64,000 nt of DNA from Serinus canaria (GCF_022539315.1 NC_066331.1:10448015-10512014), one strand, 5' to 3'. Counted from the stretch's first letter, positions 21,780 through 33,395 are shown. Made by a program: numbers and translations. Notes: generated from the sequence alone by a model not told the origin.

Positions 21780-22170
21780 AAAACAACTATTTTTTCGCTG
21801 CAGAGACCCAAGCAGGTTGGTTTAGTGACAGTGATTTATGGAGAGCTCCCTTTTTGGAGGCTATAATGTTAATTAATTGCTTCTGGAGGACTCGGATAAA
21901 AAGCATATTTACTCCTTGCCCAGTCAAACGCTCAATATTTTGTGCATTCCCCAAATCCTTCCCATGGATGTCCACAGAACAATGGCCCAGCAAACGAGGC
22001 AGCTGCAGGAGGAGATCAGACACAACTGTGAAATGGTCAATTATTTAGATTAATTAATGAGTAATGCCTCTCCATGCATTTTGCATGTCATTTGAATATT
22101 CCAGAGCCAGAGCTTTCAGCTGTTGCTGTGCCTCTGGCAGAGCCACATTCCTTGCAGCAATCACAGGGAG
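21780..22170 (-). other. AT-rich conserved-like block with exon-like minus frames
   Basis: On the minus strand a frame at 22171-22062 reads VIAARNVALPEAQQQLKAL and on to a TAA, with amphipathic-helix character. After TCTGATCTCCTCCTGCAG, a plausible acceptor at about 22003-22020, a second open stretch reads GHCSVDIHGKDLGNAQNIER and on to about 21790. No good donor joins them (only GAGTAAAT). The block is also full of homeodomain and octamer words (ATTAATTAATC, ATGCAAAAT), typical of conserved non-coding enhancers. I do not recognise the protein. Coding and enhancer readings cannot be separated from one sequence. Confidence 0.25.
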
Positions 22171-22611
22171 GAACTTTGGGATTTCTGTGTGCCAGGAGTC
22201 CTCGGGAAACCCAGCAGCACCTCTGAGGAGCAGCAGAGCCTGGTGTTTAAAGTGCTTCCAGGGCAGAGAAAGCTCTGTAGGTGTCTCAGGGAGTAGGGAG
22301 GCATCCCTCGGGACTGGTTCTGTAAATGCCTGGAACCTGCACTCAGATCCTTATCTGTATTCAGGCACCTCCCCCCCACAAAATTACCAGGGATTATGTG
22401 CTTTTAAACATCCTACCGGGGGCTTATTTGCATTTTGATGTGCCTGGCTGCATTTAAAAAAATCATTCCTGGCAGCCAAGTGGAAGGGAATCCAAGGGGA
22501 ATCCCCTGGTCCCTGCTCACTCCAGGACTGGGACAGATCCACGTGTTGGGGACACTCTGCTGCTCATTCCTGGCCTGTGCAGCCTTTAGGGTCCAGAGAG
22601 CCAGAGTCCCA

Positions 22612-22765
22612 GGAGGGTTTGGGCTGGGAGAGAACTTAGGGATCAGCCAGTGCCACCCCTGCCATGGCAGGGACACCCTCCAGTGCCCCAGCTGCTCCTG
22701 TCCAGCCTGGCTTGGGGCACTGGATGGGCTCTGAGGTCCCTTCCAGCCCAAACCGTTTGGGATTC
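22612..22765. mobile_element. CR1 foldback chimera (antisense then sense)
   Basis: The left part (to about 22717) is antisense CR1: GAACTTAGGGATCAGCCAGT, TGCCATGGCAGGGACACC, and GTCCAGCCTGGCTTGGGCAC-like wording. It switches at GGGGCACTGGATGGGCT to the sense 3' end CTGAGGTCCCTTCCAGCCCA and GGGATTCAG. The two orientations share GGCACTGG at the switch. Confidence 0.7.
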
Positions 22766-24464
22766 AGTCCTGGCCTCAAAGATGCCTCAGGAAGGGAAGA
22801 ACTGAGCATAGCTTTCCTTGGGTTTTCATTTTGTTTTTTCATACACTTCACATTGCCAGGATTTCAACCTCATGGTTACACCTGCTCCCACAGCTGCTGG
22901 TACCTTCTTGTGGCAGAGGCAGCTCTCAGTTTATAAAAATGTTCAGAACATTTCTGCAAAGTATGATGGGACTGGAATTGAATCTGCTGTTTGCTTGCGT
23001 TTCCATTTCCCCACCAAGCCACCTGGCAAATCTGAGCACGTTTATTTTATATATTTAGTGTCACCACACCTCCATTTACCTTCCTCCTTCCAAGTGGGGC
23101 ACGAGAGGACTCTTCAGGCATTTCCCAGGTGCACTCAGCTCTTTCTGCTGGGCCCTGGGGCAGGAATTCAACCCCTTCCCCTGCTCTGGGAGGGAAGAGG
23201 GGGTGCAGGTGCAGTGCTGGGGTGGGGCTGTCACTGCCTGAGGACAGGAGGTGTCACTGCCATGGCAGGCAGGGATGTGCCTGTTCCCAGCACAGTTATC
23301 TCTGGTGTCACCTGGGAGACAGCAAACACGGCGGGACAGAGAGGAGAAGGAGGGGACAGGAGGAGGATGGAGTTTGAGAAGATGCAGGAGCAGGACAGAG
23401 CAATTCTGGGTATTTGGGCAGAGCCTTGGAGCTGATTTGCACAGCTCCTTCCTCACACCCCTCAGCTGTTCCCTTCTGCAGGAGCATGGGAGTGTCCAAT
23501 GGACACATCCAGAGGTGGAACTTCAGCAGATCTGCACAAACATCCAGAACTGGGTTTTGTTTCTTCAGACTGACACAATCCCTCCTTGCTGTGATTCCAG
23601 GGCTGTCCAAACCCTGCAGTTCAGCAGCATCCCCAGGGAGCTGCTCCAGGGTTTGGAGAGATAACCTCACCTTCTCTCTCACTGCCTGTCTGTGGGTAAG
23701 GCTGGGATGAGCCTCAGGGATGCAGGGAGCTCCTGGGGCTGGGAATCCACGGGAACAGCTCATTTCCAAGGGACCGAGCTCAGGTGTTTTGCACATGAAG
23801 CAATTCCTTCTCCTCTGCTGACTCATTTTCCTGTGTGGGTGGCACAAGGGCCAGAGGAGCCCTGCCTGCATTGTCAGGTCAGCCCCTTCCAAAGGAACCA
23901 TTTCTTGTTCCAGCTGACACTTGCTGTGAGCACCTGGAGCTGCCAGAGGGGCTGTCAGGCTGCCAGGGAGCTCAGCCACTCCCCAGGGCTCCCCTCAGAC
24001 CCTGCCCAAAAGGAGCAGCTCAGGAATAACCAGGCAGAGCTCAGAGGGCTCCAGTTCCCCTGGAGCTGCTGCAGGAGCCCTGGACACTCGGGGTGCTGCT
24101 CAGCCTTTCATTTGTGGTGCTGCAATGAAGGACAAATGTGGGGAATTCCTAACGATGCCACGACCCTGGAGACCCAGAGATCTGGAGAATCTGGACAGCA
24201 TGGAAGGTAAAAACTGCTCTGCCAGGGCCAGGGGAGGGCTAGCCCAGCTAAGGGACAGCCCAGGCTGGTTCCCTCTGGGCAGAAAGAGGTGGTGGAGGAG
24301 GAATGAAGCTTTGGGAGTGTTCCTGCACTGCTGCCTCACTGGGTCTGGCTGTGGGCTCTGAGCCAGGACCTCCCTCCTGCCTGGGGTGAAACCACAGAAC
24401 CCTGGAGTGCAACACAGGCTTGGTGTTACCCTGGGAAAGGGGGTCACTGGTGGAGCACAGCTCT

Positions 24465-24634
24465 GAAATGGGATGGGCTGAACCCCTGGATGGGCTGAAA
24501 TGGGATGGGCTGAACCCCTGGAGGGGCTGAAATGGGATGGGCTGAACCCCTGGAGGGGCTGAAATGGGATGGGCTGAACCCCTGGAGGGGCTGAAATGGG
24601 ATGGGCTGACATGGGATGGGCTGAACCCCTCTCC
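24465..24634. repeat. 32-bp tandem repeat
   Basis: About five copies of GGGATGGGCTGAACCCCTGG plus AGGGGCTGAAAT. The outer copies are partial. Confidence 0.9.
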
Positions 24635-25187
24635 CTCTGGAGCCTCACTCAAGGATTCAGATTTAGGGGAGCTGCTTCCTCTCCTCTCCCCACACCACCC
24701 TGGCCTGGAGGAATCCATCCAACAGCTCAGGCACAGCCTTGCACCATGGATATGTTTGCCCCCATGAGCTTTTGCAGGTTTTTTTTGAAGCATTCAGCTC
24801 CCTGTAAGTAGTGTCTGTTAATTTCTCCTGAATAATGATTAGTCTGTAACTCCAATCAGCCCTTAAGATCCTGCACCTCATCAGGAAGTTAATTACACTT
24901 AGTTAGCAATTGCAACAAAAGACGTGCTTCTTGTTGACTCTGCTCCAGATCCTCATTTCTTCTCCTGACAGGCCTTGTCTCGTCTCCCTGGGAAGCATCT
25001 TGGCCTCCATTTATTTACAAGCCTGTCTTTATTTCAAAGAAATTCTAAAGTGACCTGACAGGGAGAAATCTGAGGAAATTAAGAGGGAGGCCTGGCTGAT
25101 GGCAAGGAAACAAGCTGAGATTTCCAGTAATAAGTGTCAGCTGGAGCAAGGAGATGTCAGATCAGCTCATTAGAGTGCATGAAAGGC

Positions 25188-25209
25188 CTCCCTCCCTCCC
25201 TCCCTCCCA
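25188..25209. repeat. (CTCC)n microsatellite
   Basis: Five to six CTCC units. Confidence 0.85.
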
Positions 25210-25458
25210 GCCTGGCTGCAGCCCCAATCACTCAAGGACTGGGTTTGGAATTGCTTTTGATTCCTGATTTGCAGGGGGCACTGGAGCACGTGCAGGTTCC
25301 TCAGCACGGATCCCTCCTGGCTCAGGCTCCTCCAGGAGCAGCAGCACCCTCTGCATCACCTGCTCCAGGCCCTTTTCCAGCTCCTTCCCATGCCCTGAGG
25401 TCTCCAAGCAGTGGGGCCAAACCTTGGCCACCACCTCCATCCCTGCCACGTGTCACAC

Positions 25459-25561
25459 ACATTTATTATCTAGAAATGAGTCCATTTGTTTTATAGAAAT
25501 GAGTCAATTTATTATATAGAAATGAGTGCATTTATTGTATAAAAATGAGCCACATTTATTC
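25459..25561. repeat. short A/T-rich tandem repeat
   Basis: Four diverged copies, about 26 bp each, of CATTTATTATATAGAAATGA followed by GTG. Confidence 0.75.
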
Positions 25562-27167
25562 CTGAGGAGCTGCAGCCACTGTGCTCTCTCTCCAAGCCCT
25601 CAGCTTAGAAGGAAAGATCCATTTCAATCCCTTTTATTCCTGTTTATTCTGTGCCCTTTACAGGTTGGATTCACTGATACCCTGTAGAGGCGATTCCCTC
25701 CTTGCCCTTTGGAGGTTTCTCACCGACATGACTCACATTTCTGCAGGAAATCTGCATTTTTTTGGCATTCCCAAGGGGCTGCTGGTGTGCTCCAGGTCTC
25801 TGTTTTCCTGTCTGGAATGCTGCTAAAGAGCTCTGAGGGTGATTTATAGCTGCCAAGGCTCTGCAGTGGTTTTTCTCTGGAGCTAAGGATTATTCTCCCC
25901 AGGATCTCCATCTCCAAGTCCTCCTGTGGCTCCTGCAGTTGTGCCTTTCAGCTGTTTGTCTTGCCAGGGCTGATCTTCGTTTGATTTGCATCTCATGTGC
26001 TGCCACAAGAAGTGCTTTGTCTTCACCCGCCTGGTGACAAAGAAGAGGCAGAGAAAGAGCAGATAAAGCCTCCCCTGGTGTCCCTGAGCACTGGAGCTGT
26101 CACAGGGGGACTAAAGATGCCCTGTCACAGGGGAAGGAAGTGTTCTGCAATGATCACATCATCCCAGCAGCCTTTTCTGGGAAGTGCCACCACCAAACCT
26201 CCTCAGGCACCACTTCCGAGCCCCTCCAGCCCCTCCTGTCCTGCTCTTCCCAATCCCTGTGGCTTTACCTGGGCCTGGCTCTGGAGCCAAACCCAGCTGC
26301 TCCTCCCTGCCAGCCTCCTCCTTCCGTTTGTTTATCAAAATTCTCCGTGGCTTCCACATTCATTAGCAGTTTGCCATCTGCTGTCTTAATAAAGTAATAA
26401 ATGAGTGTCGTGGTGAGTTTCTTGACGGGATTGAAAGCTTCATTTGCATAAGTATTTTCATCCTTCTCCTCTGATTCTGCTCCCCTTCATCTGCAATGTG
26501 TCCTGACTCTTTCTGTTCCTGGAGGTCTCTTCCCAAAACGCTGCTGATGCTGGGCCAGGTGGTGATGAAAAATAAAAAAAAAGCCATTGCAGGATCCCAG
26601 GTTGGTGTGTCCTCCACGACTTTCAGAGCAGAGCTGCTGCTCTCAGGGAATTGTTCTTATTAAAGCAACAAGAGGCTTCTTCCCACCACAGCTGCCCCTT
26701 CCCAGGCCCTGGGGCTCGACCAGAGCAGGCTTTGCTTGGTTTCAGAGCAGAGCAGGGGCTGTTCACTGGCTGCTGCTAATCTGAGGTCAGGTGTGGGGAA
26801 AAAAAGCCCATTTTAGCTGCTGTCATTCCTCCCTGCAGGAGGATTCATGGAGCAGGGAGGGCTGGTGCATTCTCACAGCGCTTCTGAAGGAGTTAAAGGA
26901 GCAGCAGAGGGTGCAGAACTGTTCCCTGCTGCTTTTCTCTCTGCTTATCAATTATTCCTCGCCGTGGATGGGCTGCAGGGTTTAAACATTCAGCACAAGG
27001 CTCTTCCACACCTGCTCTGGGACAGGGATCAGTTTCTGCAGGCAGGTTTAGCCTCAGGTGTGTGAGGGATGGGTGGGAATCAACTGCAGCCGAAGAACCT
27101 TCCCAAACTCAGGCTGAAGGAGCTGCCCAGGGCAGGGTCCCTCCCTGCACTCCATAAAAGCTATTTC

Positions 27168-27305
27168 CATGGAATTTCCCGAGCTAGGAGGGACCACAGG
27201 GTCCCTGTCCCTGCACAGACCCCTCCAACAATCCCACCCTGGGCACCCCTGGGAGCTCCTGGAGCTCTGGCAGCCTTGGGGCTGTGCCCATTCCCGTTTT
27301 CCTCC
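27168..27305 (-). mobile_element. CR1 LINE fragment, antisense
   Basis: AGCTAGGAGGGACCACAGGG, CAACAATCCCACCCTGGGCA and GGAGCTCTGGCAGCCTTGGG are complement-strand CR1 wording from the part upstream of the 3' end. The same words recur in the copy at 28310. Confidence 0.7.
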
Positions 27306-28309
27306 TGGCATCCAACACCTGGCAAGGAAAAGTGGGAACTGCCAGGATGGGCACACAGAGCAGGGGATTCCCTGAGCCCCAGATCACTCCCTGATGCCCC
27401 AAACCCACATTTCCCTGCCCTGAGCATGCAGGGGACGGGATCAGAAATGCCAGCTCTGCTTTCCCATCCCTTCAGGGCTGGGCTCTGGGAGAGCTGACAA
27501 ATCACAGAGGTTTGCAGTGCACACGGATTTCTGCTGCTTCTGCAGACTCCAGGAGGATAAAGAAGGACATTTTTCATCCACTTTAGGAGCATTGAAAGCG
27601 ACTTTTGGTTTTAATTTGAGCTGGGGCTTTCCCTGTGACACAACCTTTGGCTCCTGCAGCTCTGGCTCTGCCTGGAGGGCTCTGGAAAGCTCCATTCAGA
27701 ACATTCATCCCAGCATATTCTGAATTCCCAGATGTGCCAGGTGGAAGGGTGATGTGGTCAGGAGATAATTGGGCTCTAAAGACTCCCCATTTTCAGGGTT
27801 TCAGGCAGCTGCACCTTCAAACCCTCTCAGTTACAAACCACGAGCCAGTGGCATCTCTGCCTTAGTGCCCGGATTGGAACTGGCAGGATTTAATAGAATT
27901 GACAGGATTTAATAGAATTTCCTATCACCTCGGGCAAGAACAACTCAGACATCTCAGATATTTGAAAACAATTAATACCCCTGACTGAGGACAGGCTGCT
28001 AAAAAGAACAGCTCACAGCAGGGCTGGGATGTTTCACTGCCAGGAGCACCCTGCAGCCTCCCCCACTCCAGAGGCACTGGCACAAGGATCCGGGTCCCAA
28101 ATCAACCTGCAATCAGCATTTCTGCTCTCTTCTCCCCGATGAAAATGACACAGGTTTATCTGGCCTGCATAGCTGGCAGTTTCCAGCAGCGAGGCAAAAT
28201 CTTGGAAGGCAGAAAGAGGCGGTGGAAAGGAAAAAAATATTATGAAGGCACCCCAAAAAATAGAATTGAGAGTTGTCTTTAGGGGGAGGAGTGGGCTGCC
28301 CCTCTCTTC
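27306..28309. other. unique-looking sequence, no gene seen
   Basis: No repeat family or exon pair recognised. GACAGGATTTAATAGAATT is duplicated at about 27884-27920. Confidence 0.4.
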
Positions 28310-28590
28310 CCAGAGTCATGGGATCTCCTGATGGAAAGGATCACAGGGATCATGAGTCCAGCTCCTGGCCCTGCCCAGACAGCCACCAACCCCACCCTGG
28401 GCACCCCTGGCTGTCCAAAGGCTCCTGGAGCTCTGGCAGCCTCGGGGCTGTGCCCATCCCTGGGGAGCCTGGGCAGTGCCAGCACCTCTGGGGGAAGAAC
28501 CTTTCCCTAAATCCAACATAAACCTCTCCTGGCCCAGCTCCAGCTGTTCCCTGCACACTGTCCCTGTCCCAGAGAGGAGAGATCAGAGCT
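28310..28590 (-). mobile_element. CR1 LINE fragment, antisense
   Basis: GATCACAGGGATCATGAGTC, CACCCTGGGCACCCCTGGCT, GGAAGAACCTTTCCCTAAAT and CCAACATAAACCTCTCCTGG follow the complement of CR1 in order. It ends about 25 bp before the sense copy at 28615. Confidence 0.8.
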
Positions 28591-28614
28591 ACCCCTCAGA
28601 ATTCCATGGATTCC

Positions 28615-28812
28615 TGTGCAGCACCTGCTGGGAGGGTGGGCAGGCCTGGCCCAGGGTGCCCAGAGCAGCTGGGGCTGCCCCTGGATCCCTGGAATGCCCA
28701 AGGCCAGGCTGGACACTGGGGCTGGGAGCAGCCTGGGACAGTGGGAAGTGTCCCTGGGACAGGGGAAGGTGTCCCTGCCATGGATGATCTTTAAGGTCCT
28801 TTCCGACCCAAA
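28615..28812 (+). mobile_element. CR1 LINE 3' fragment, sense
   Basis: Contains GGGTGGGCAGGCCTGGCCCA, GCCCAAGGCCAGGCTGGACA, a duplicated GGGACAGNGGAAGTGTCCCT block, and GATGATCTTTAAGGTCCTTT near the 3' end. Confidence 0.85.
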
Positions 28813-29444
28813 CTTTCAGCTCAGTGGGAAGCCCCACACCCTGTGGGAAGGAGCCAAGGCTAAAAGCAATGGATGTTCTCCTGGGCCTCCTTCTGGAGCT
28901 CTGCTGAGCACAGAGCCCGCTCCTCTCTCCATTCCATGCACAATTTGTCTCCCAAAGCTGCTCCTAGCCAGGGTTTGGGGCAGGCTGAATGCCAGTGGGG
29001 GCACTTTGGTGGGAAAAGCCTCCCCAAAAGGAGGGAAAAAAGCTCTTTTCTAGAGGGAAAACCTCCCCAGGAGCAGATGAGGGCTCTTGGTCTGTTCTGC
29101 TGGAGCAGAGGAGGCTGAGGGGAGACTGATCCCAGTTACAGCTTCACGTGAGGGGGATGCCTTCAGTTTTATCTTTCCTATTTCCCAGGCTGTGCACTGC
29201 ACCGGTAAATAACTCTGAACTCCACAGAAAGTGTCAGCAAGGTCTCCTCCCAGCTCAGGCACACAGAACAATCCCTGTCCAGCCCCAGAACCAAGGACAC
29301 CGCTGCAGCTCCAGCCCCAAAAAGTGCAAACAGCAGGGAATGGAGGAGAGCAGCCTGGGAGGGTGGGACTGCATCCCCTGGAGTGGGATTGGACCCTGAG
29401 CCCCAGGCTGGGAATGGAGCAGAGCTCATCAAAGGGTGAGAACT
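28813..29444. other. unique-looking sequence, no gene seen
   Basis: Purine-rich on the + strand at 28980-29130. No repeat or exon recognised. Confidence 0.4.
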
Positions 29445-29620
29445 CCTGAGCCTGAGTCCATGCTGGCTCCATCCTGGCTGCAGCCCTGGCTGGGCTCTGG
29501 CACTGCCCCAGGTGGATCCTTTGGGGCCTTTGCATGAATCCCCACTTTATTCCTGTGACTCTGCCCAGCCTCTGCTCCAGGAGCCTCTCCAGGCATGAAG
29601 GAGAAGAGCAGGGGCAGGGG
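29445..29620 (+). mobile_element. LTR-like element, partial (family A, copy 2, inverted)
   Basis: Reverse-complement similarity to 5815-5920 and 41035-41150: GCTGCAGCCCTGGCTGGGCT, GTGGATCC and CTTTATTCCTGTGACTCTGC. The AATAAA seen in the other copies is changed here to GAATCC. Confidence 0.55.
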
Positions 29621-29662
29621 AGGGTGGGGGATGACCTTGGCCACGGGCACAGAGCTCCAGGG

Positions 29663-29681
29663 AAAAAAAAAAAAAAAAAAA
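29663..29681. repeat. poly-A run
   Basis: Nineteen A residues. Confidence 0.85.
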
Positions 29682-29689
29682 GAAACCTT

Positions 29690-31408
29690 TTTGCATTTCA
29701 AGGCACGGATTTCCATCTCCTGAAGAAAAGCAGACTCACATCCTGCTGCAAATGGCTGACACGCAGCTTCCAAGGGCTAATGAATTTCCCAAGAACTCAT
29801 TTGTAAATCCAATAATTAGTTTATGAATAACAATTAATTAAAACTTGGATCCCCCCAGAAATGTGGCGTGTCATCCTGTCCTGGGCTCTGATTGATCTTC
29901 CCACAGGAATATTGCCAAGGCCTGAGACACATCCATGGGAAAAATTAACTGGAATCTGGCACAAAAGCTATATTTTAGTAAAAATGGATTGAAGGGAAAT
30001 GCAATTATTAATGATTGCCATGTGTAATTGCTGTGATTATGGGGGAAGGACACATCACTCAGACAACTGGCACCTCTCAGAACAACTCTGGTTGTCACAG
30101 CTCCTTCCAGGGCTGGACACAGGGGGGTCCTGGCAGGACACACCAGCCCAGCCTGTCCCCAGAGGGTCAGGATGGACTTTGGGGAGGGAACTGAACTTCC
30201 TGGAGCTCTGCTGGGACTGTGCTGCTGTCCTGGGCACAGAGGTGCTGTCACCTGGGGGCACCCTGACCCAAACCACCCTAGAACACGGCCAGGCTTCATT
30301 GCTCTTGCTTTTACAGGAAGTGAAAGTACAAAGAACCTGAAATCCTCAGGAGAGAAAAATCCTTTTGGAAGCGGCAAGAAATGCTCCCAAATCTTCCCCC
30401 CCCTCCTCCTAGGGAAGGAAAAACACCGAGCAGGAGGCCCAAGATCTGAAAAGGAGACAACATTTCACTTCATGTCAATGGCACATTTTAGTTGACTAAA
30501 AATAGTGTTTTAAAGGGAGTTTTCATCTCACTTACAAAGTAGCAGCACCAACCCTGTTTCAATGTGACATGTGCCATTTTGCTTCTGAATTTTTTGGTGC
30601 AGCAGCTGAAGCAGAATATTCATTATTTCCCCAATCTCTACGCAACCAAGCGTTGGTTTAAAAATTAAATCTGAGCCAGACCAACACCTTTTGTCTGCTT
30701 TTCAGTAGCTGAGATAAACCTAGACCAGCTCACAGCTGTACTTGCTCTGCTTTTGAGTCTGCCTCTGAATCTGCCTTTATCATTTTCAAAATGATTTCAG
30801 GCTGATTCTGCATTTCTTCCCGTGCTTAAAAAGGAGGTAATTTGGGTTCTTGATTAGTTTTTGTGTACAAAATTTTAAATTATTTCCAGTAAGTGAGGCA
30901 ATTCCCAAAGAAACAAACAGTAGCAAGTGAGAGGTGGCTGCAGCAGCAGTCAGGCTTTCTCCCTGCTGTCTCCTGCAGTGCCCTGGCTCCTGGACAGGCT
31001 GAACAAGGCTCTGTGAGGGCTGTCTGCTGTTCATCCCATCCTTTGGGGCCCCTCCCACTCAGGAATTCCATAATTCCAGGATTCTCTGAGCCCAGGCTCT
31101 CCTGTACCCCAGACACCCAGGACATGGCCTCTGCTACCAGGATTATTCACAAGTTTCCTTTTTTATCCTTACAAACTCCGTTGTGCTCACTGCCCTCAGC
31201 CTCTAAAACCCGAGGATTCTAAAACCTCACAAAAAGCTGAGAGTTCCCATTAAGGCCCAGCTTAGAGGAATTTCACGTTCAGCCCACCCAGACTTGCTCA
31301 GAACCAGGGCTGGGGATTGCTCCCAGCAGGACCTGCAGGAAACTGCCCCTGGGCAGCTCTTCCTTGCCTTCCCAACCATTACAAACCAGAAATCCCCAGT
31401 TTCCCACT
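29690..31408. other. unique-looking sequence, no gene seen
   Basis: AT-rich at 29790-30040 and 30490-30900, which may be conserved non-coding DNA. No repeat family or paired splice sites recognised. Confidence 0.4.
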
Positions 31409-32022
31409 TGTCCTAGGGTGACTTTAGGATTTATGCTGGATATTATGTCCTGTGCCTTCAAGACTGGCTCTGCAGAGTGAAAGTTTTGTTTTGGGTCTCT
31501 CATCAGCCACTCAGGCAGGACACAGAGACAGGACAGCACACAGAGCTGGTTTTGCTTTTTGCTTTGCTCTCGCTTCTGCTCTGCTTCTGCTTGCTCCTGC
31601 TTTCTGCTTCTTCTCATTAGTTAGTTTAGCTGAACAGTCCAAATTTCTTCCTGGACTGTTTCCCCTCTCCTGTTTGGACCTGCTGGAACCTGCTCCAAAC
31701 TGGGACCTGGAAACACTGAGAGAGAGTTTGCACCTTGAGGCTGCAGCAGCTGCCCCAGCACTGGAGGGACTGATAACAGCGACCACCCCAGGAGAGACTT
31801 TCTGAATTTGTCATCTTTGTCAGAGCAGTGACAGAGTGTTGTCACCCGGTATTGTTCATTGTGTGTGCTGGGGGTGCTGTGCCTGGTAAATAAACAGGTT
31901 CTTTCCACTTCTCTCCCAGGAATCCTTCCCAAACCAGTTGTGGTGAGGGGCCGTGTGGGTTTGCTTTCTGAGGGTCCCCCCTTTTTGGGGATTCTCTCCC
32001 AATTTTGCCCTAAACCAGGACA
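31409..32022 (+). mobile_element. solo LTR, 614 bp, 6-bp target duplication CCCACT
   Basis: Termini TGTCCT and AGGACA are an exact inverted pair. CCCACT flanks both sides (31403-31408 and 32023-32028). TAAATAAACAGG near 31886 supplies AATAAA at the expected R/U5 place. The U3 has a CTTCTGCTCTGCTTCTGC-like pyrimidine tract at 31555-31612. There is no internal region, so it is a solo LTR. The 6-bp duplication points to an ERVK-type integrase. Confidence 0.85.
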
Positions 32023-32028
32023 CCCACT

Positions 32029-32542
32029 CCACACAGCAGAAACACTGGCGTGCTGCAGTCCAGAAAAGCACTTTAAAGCACTACAGCAGTTTTAATTCTG
32101 CCTTTCAGCAACGATGAGGAACAACATGTTATTGTCAGAAGGCTTCTGAGATCACACACAGCCAGGTTTGAAAGTTTATTTGATCTTCTCCTTATTTTTT
32201 CTCCCAATCCTTAAACTCGGTGCTCCTTCCTCCGTGTGAAGAATTCTTTGAGCTGCTTGAATAGGACAGGCCATGCCCCCCTTCTGTGGTGCCAGTGAAA
32301 AACATCACCCCAAGATTCAGCCCCTCTCTGATCGGCTTCCTAACGACCTGGGAAACTGCTGCTCCAGGCGTCTTCCAGTCCTCCCCACTCGGGCTGGGAA
32401 ATGAGAAAACAAACCCTTCTCCATCAAAGGAAGAGAGGGAGATGAACACAAATTATCCACAGGGGCTCCTGGGAGAGCCACCTCAACCAGACAGGAGGGG
32501 AGAGCCAGACACAAGAGCTCTCTTCCCAGGCTTCTCCTTCAG
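32029..32542. other. unique-looking sequence between two LTRs
   Basis: Half a kilobase that is not recognisable as retroviral: no primer-binding site after the first LTR, no polypurine tract before the second, and the two LTRs belong to different families and face each other. It is therefore host DNA, not a provirus interior. Confidence 0.55.
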
Positions 32543-32548
32543 CTCCAC

Positions 32549-32917
32549 TGTGGTGCTGTTCACAGGGGTCCTGGGAGGAGATGAGAATCTTGACTCCACG
32601 TTCAGAAGGCTGATTTATTGTTTTATGAAATATATTATATTAAAACTATACTGAAAGAATAGAAGGAAGGATTTCATCAGAAGGCTGGCTGAGAATAGAA
32701 AAGGAATGAATGACAAAATCTTGTGTCTGACTGAGCATCCAGCTGGACTGTGATTGGCCATTAATTAAAAACAACCACTCAAGACCAATCACAGATCCAC
32801 CTGTTGCATCCCACAGCAGCAGAGAATCATTGTTTGCATTTTGTTTCTGAGGCCTCTCAGCTTCTCAGGAGAAAAAAATCCTAAGGAAAGGATTCTTCAT
32901 AAAAGATGTCTGTGACA
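32549..32917 (-). mobile_element. solo LTR, 369 bp, 6-bp target duplication CTCCAC
   Basis: TGTGGTGCTG at the left, ...GATGTCTGTGACA at the right, with CTCCAC at 32543-32548 and 32918-32923. Same family as 42793-43164 and 49660-50051, but inverted: shared wording includes TCAGAAGGCTGATTTATT, ATACTGAAAGAATAGAAGGA and GGCCTCTCAGCTTCTCAGGA. Minus-strand AATAAA is at about 32609. Confidence 0.85.
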
Positions 32918-33007
32918 CTCCACAGCCAGAGGAGGTTCATCAGTTCCCAGAGAACTTCTGAGCTGTTTGGCCACAAATCCTGGGGGAAATGGCACGGCCC
33001 AGAAATC

Positions 33008-33395
33008 CAAATAAATCCTGGGTTCTATCCAAAGGGGTGTGGGCAGCAGGGCCAGGAGGAGATTCTGCCTCTGGGAGACCCCACCTGGAACAGTGCCCAG
33101 CTCTGGTGTCCCCAACATCAGGAGGACAAGGAGCTGTGGGAACAATTCCAGAGGAGACCTGGAAGTTGGTAAAGGGACTGGGGCACCTCCCCTGTGGAGC
33201 CAGGCTGGGAGAGCTGGGATTGTCCAGCCTGGAGAGGAGAAGCTCCTGTGGAGAGCTCAGAGCCCCTGCCAGGGCCTGCAGCAACTCATCAGGAGCTGCT
33301 CCTCATCAGGAACTGGAGAGACAGGACAAAAGAGAAAGGGTTCACACTGAAAAAGGGAAATTTAGGTCAGATGGGTGGAGGAAGAGCTGAGGTTT
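33008..33395 (+). mobile_element. CR1 LINE fragment, sense
   Basis: GGGAGACCCCACCTGGAACA, GTCCCCAACATCAGGAGGAC, GAGCTGGGATTGTCCAGCCT and GGAGAGGAGAAGCTCCTGTG are CR1 wording from upstream of the usual 3' fragment. It continues into AACTGGAGAGACAGGACAAA and stops before the 3' end. Confidence 0.8.

Larger units (their letters stand above)
19958..22611. other. unique-looking sequence, one exon-like or conserved patch
   Basis: GC-rich to 20820, then a long A-rich run (20826-20884), a (CCCT)n run (21517-21553) and the exon-like AT-rich block at 21780-22170. Otherwise nothing is recognised. Confidence 0.4.
22766..27167. other. unique-looking sequence, no gene supported
   Basis: 4.4 kb with the 32-bp array at 24465, the (CTCC)n run at 25188 and the 26-bp A/T repeat at 25459. 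The segment at 24800-25110 is AT-rich and conserved-element-like. A minus frame at 26363-26617 is open for 84 codons but has no splice signals or recognised motif. AATAAA at about 26390 lacks context. Confidence 0.4.

Noticed and set aside
26363..26617. 84-codon minus frame
   Set aside because: No splice sites or recognisable motif. The AT-rich words suggest non-coding DNA.
31409..32917. A provirus bounded by LTRs
   Set aside because: The two LTRs differ in family and orientation, each has its own target duplication, and no primer-binding site, polypurine tract or gag/pol reading lies between them.
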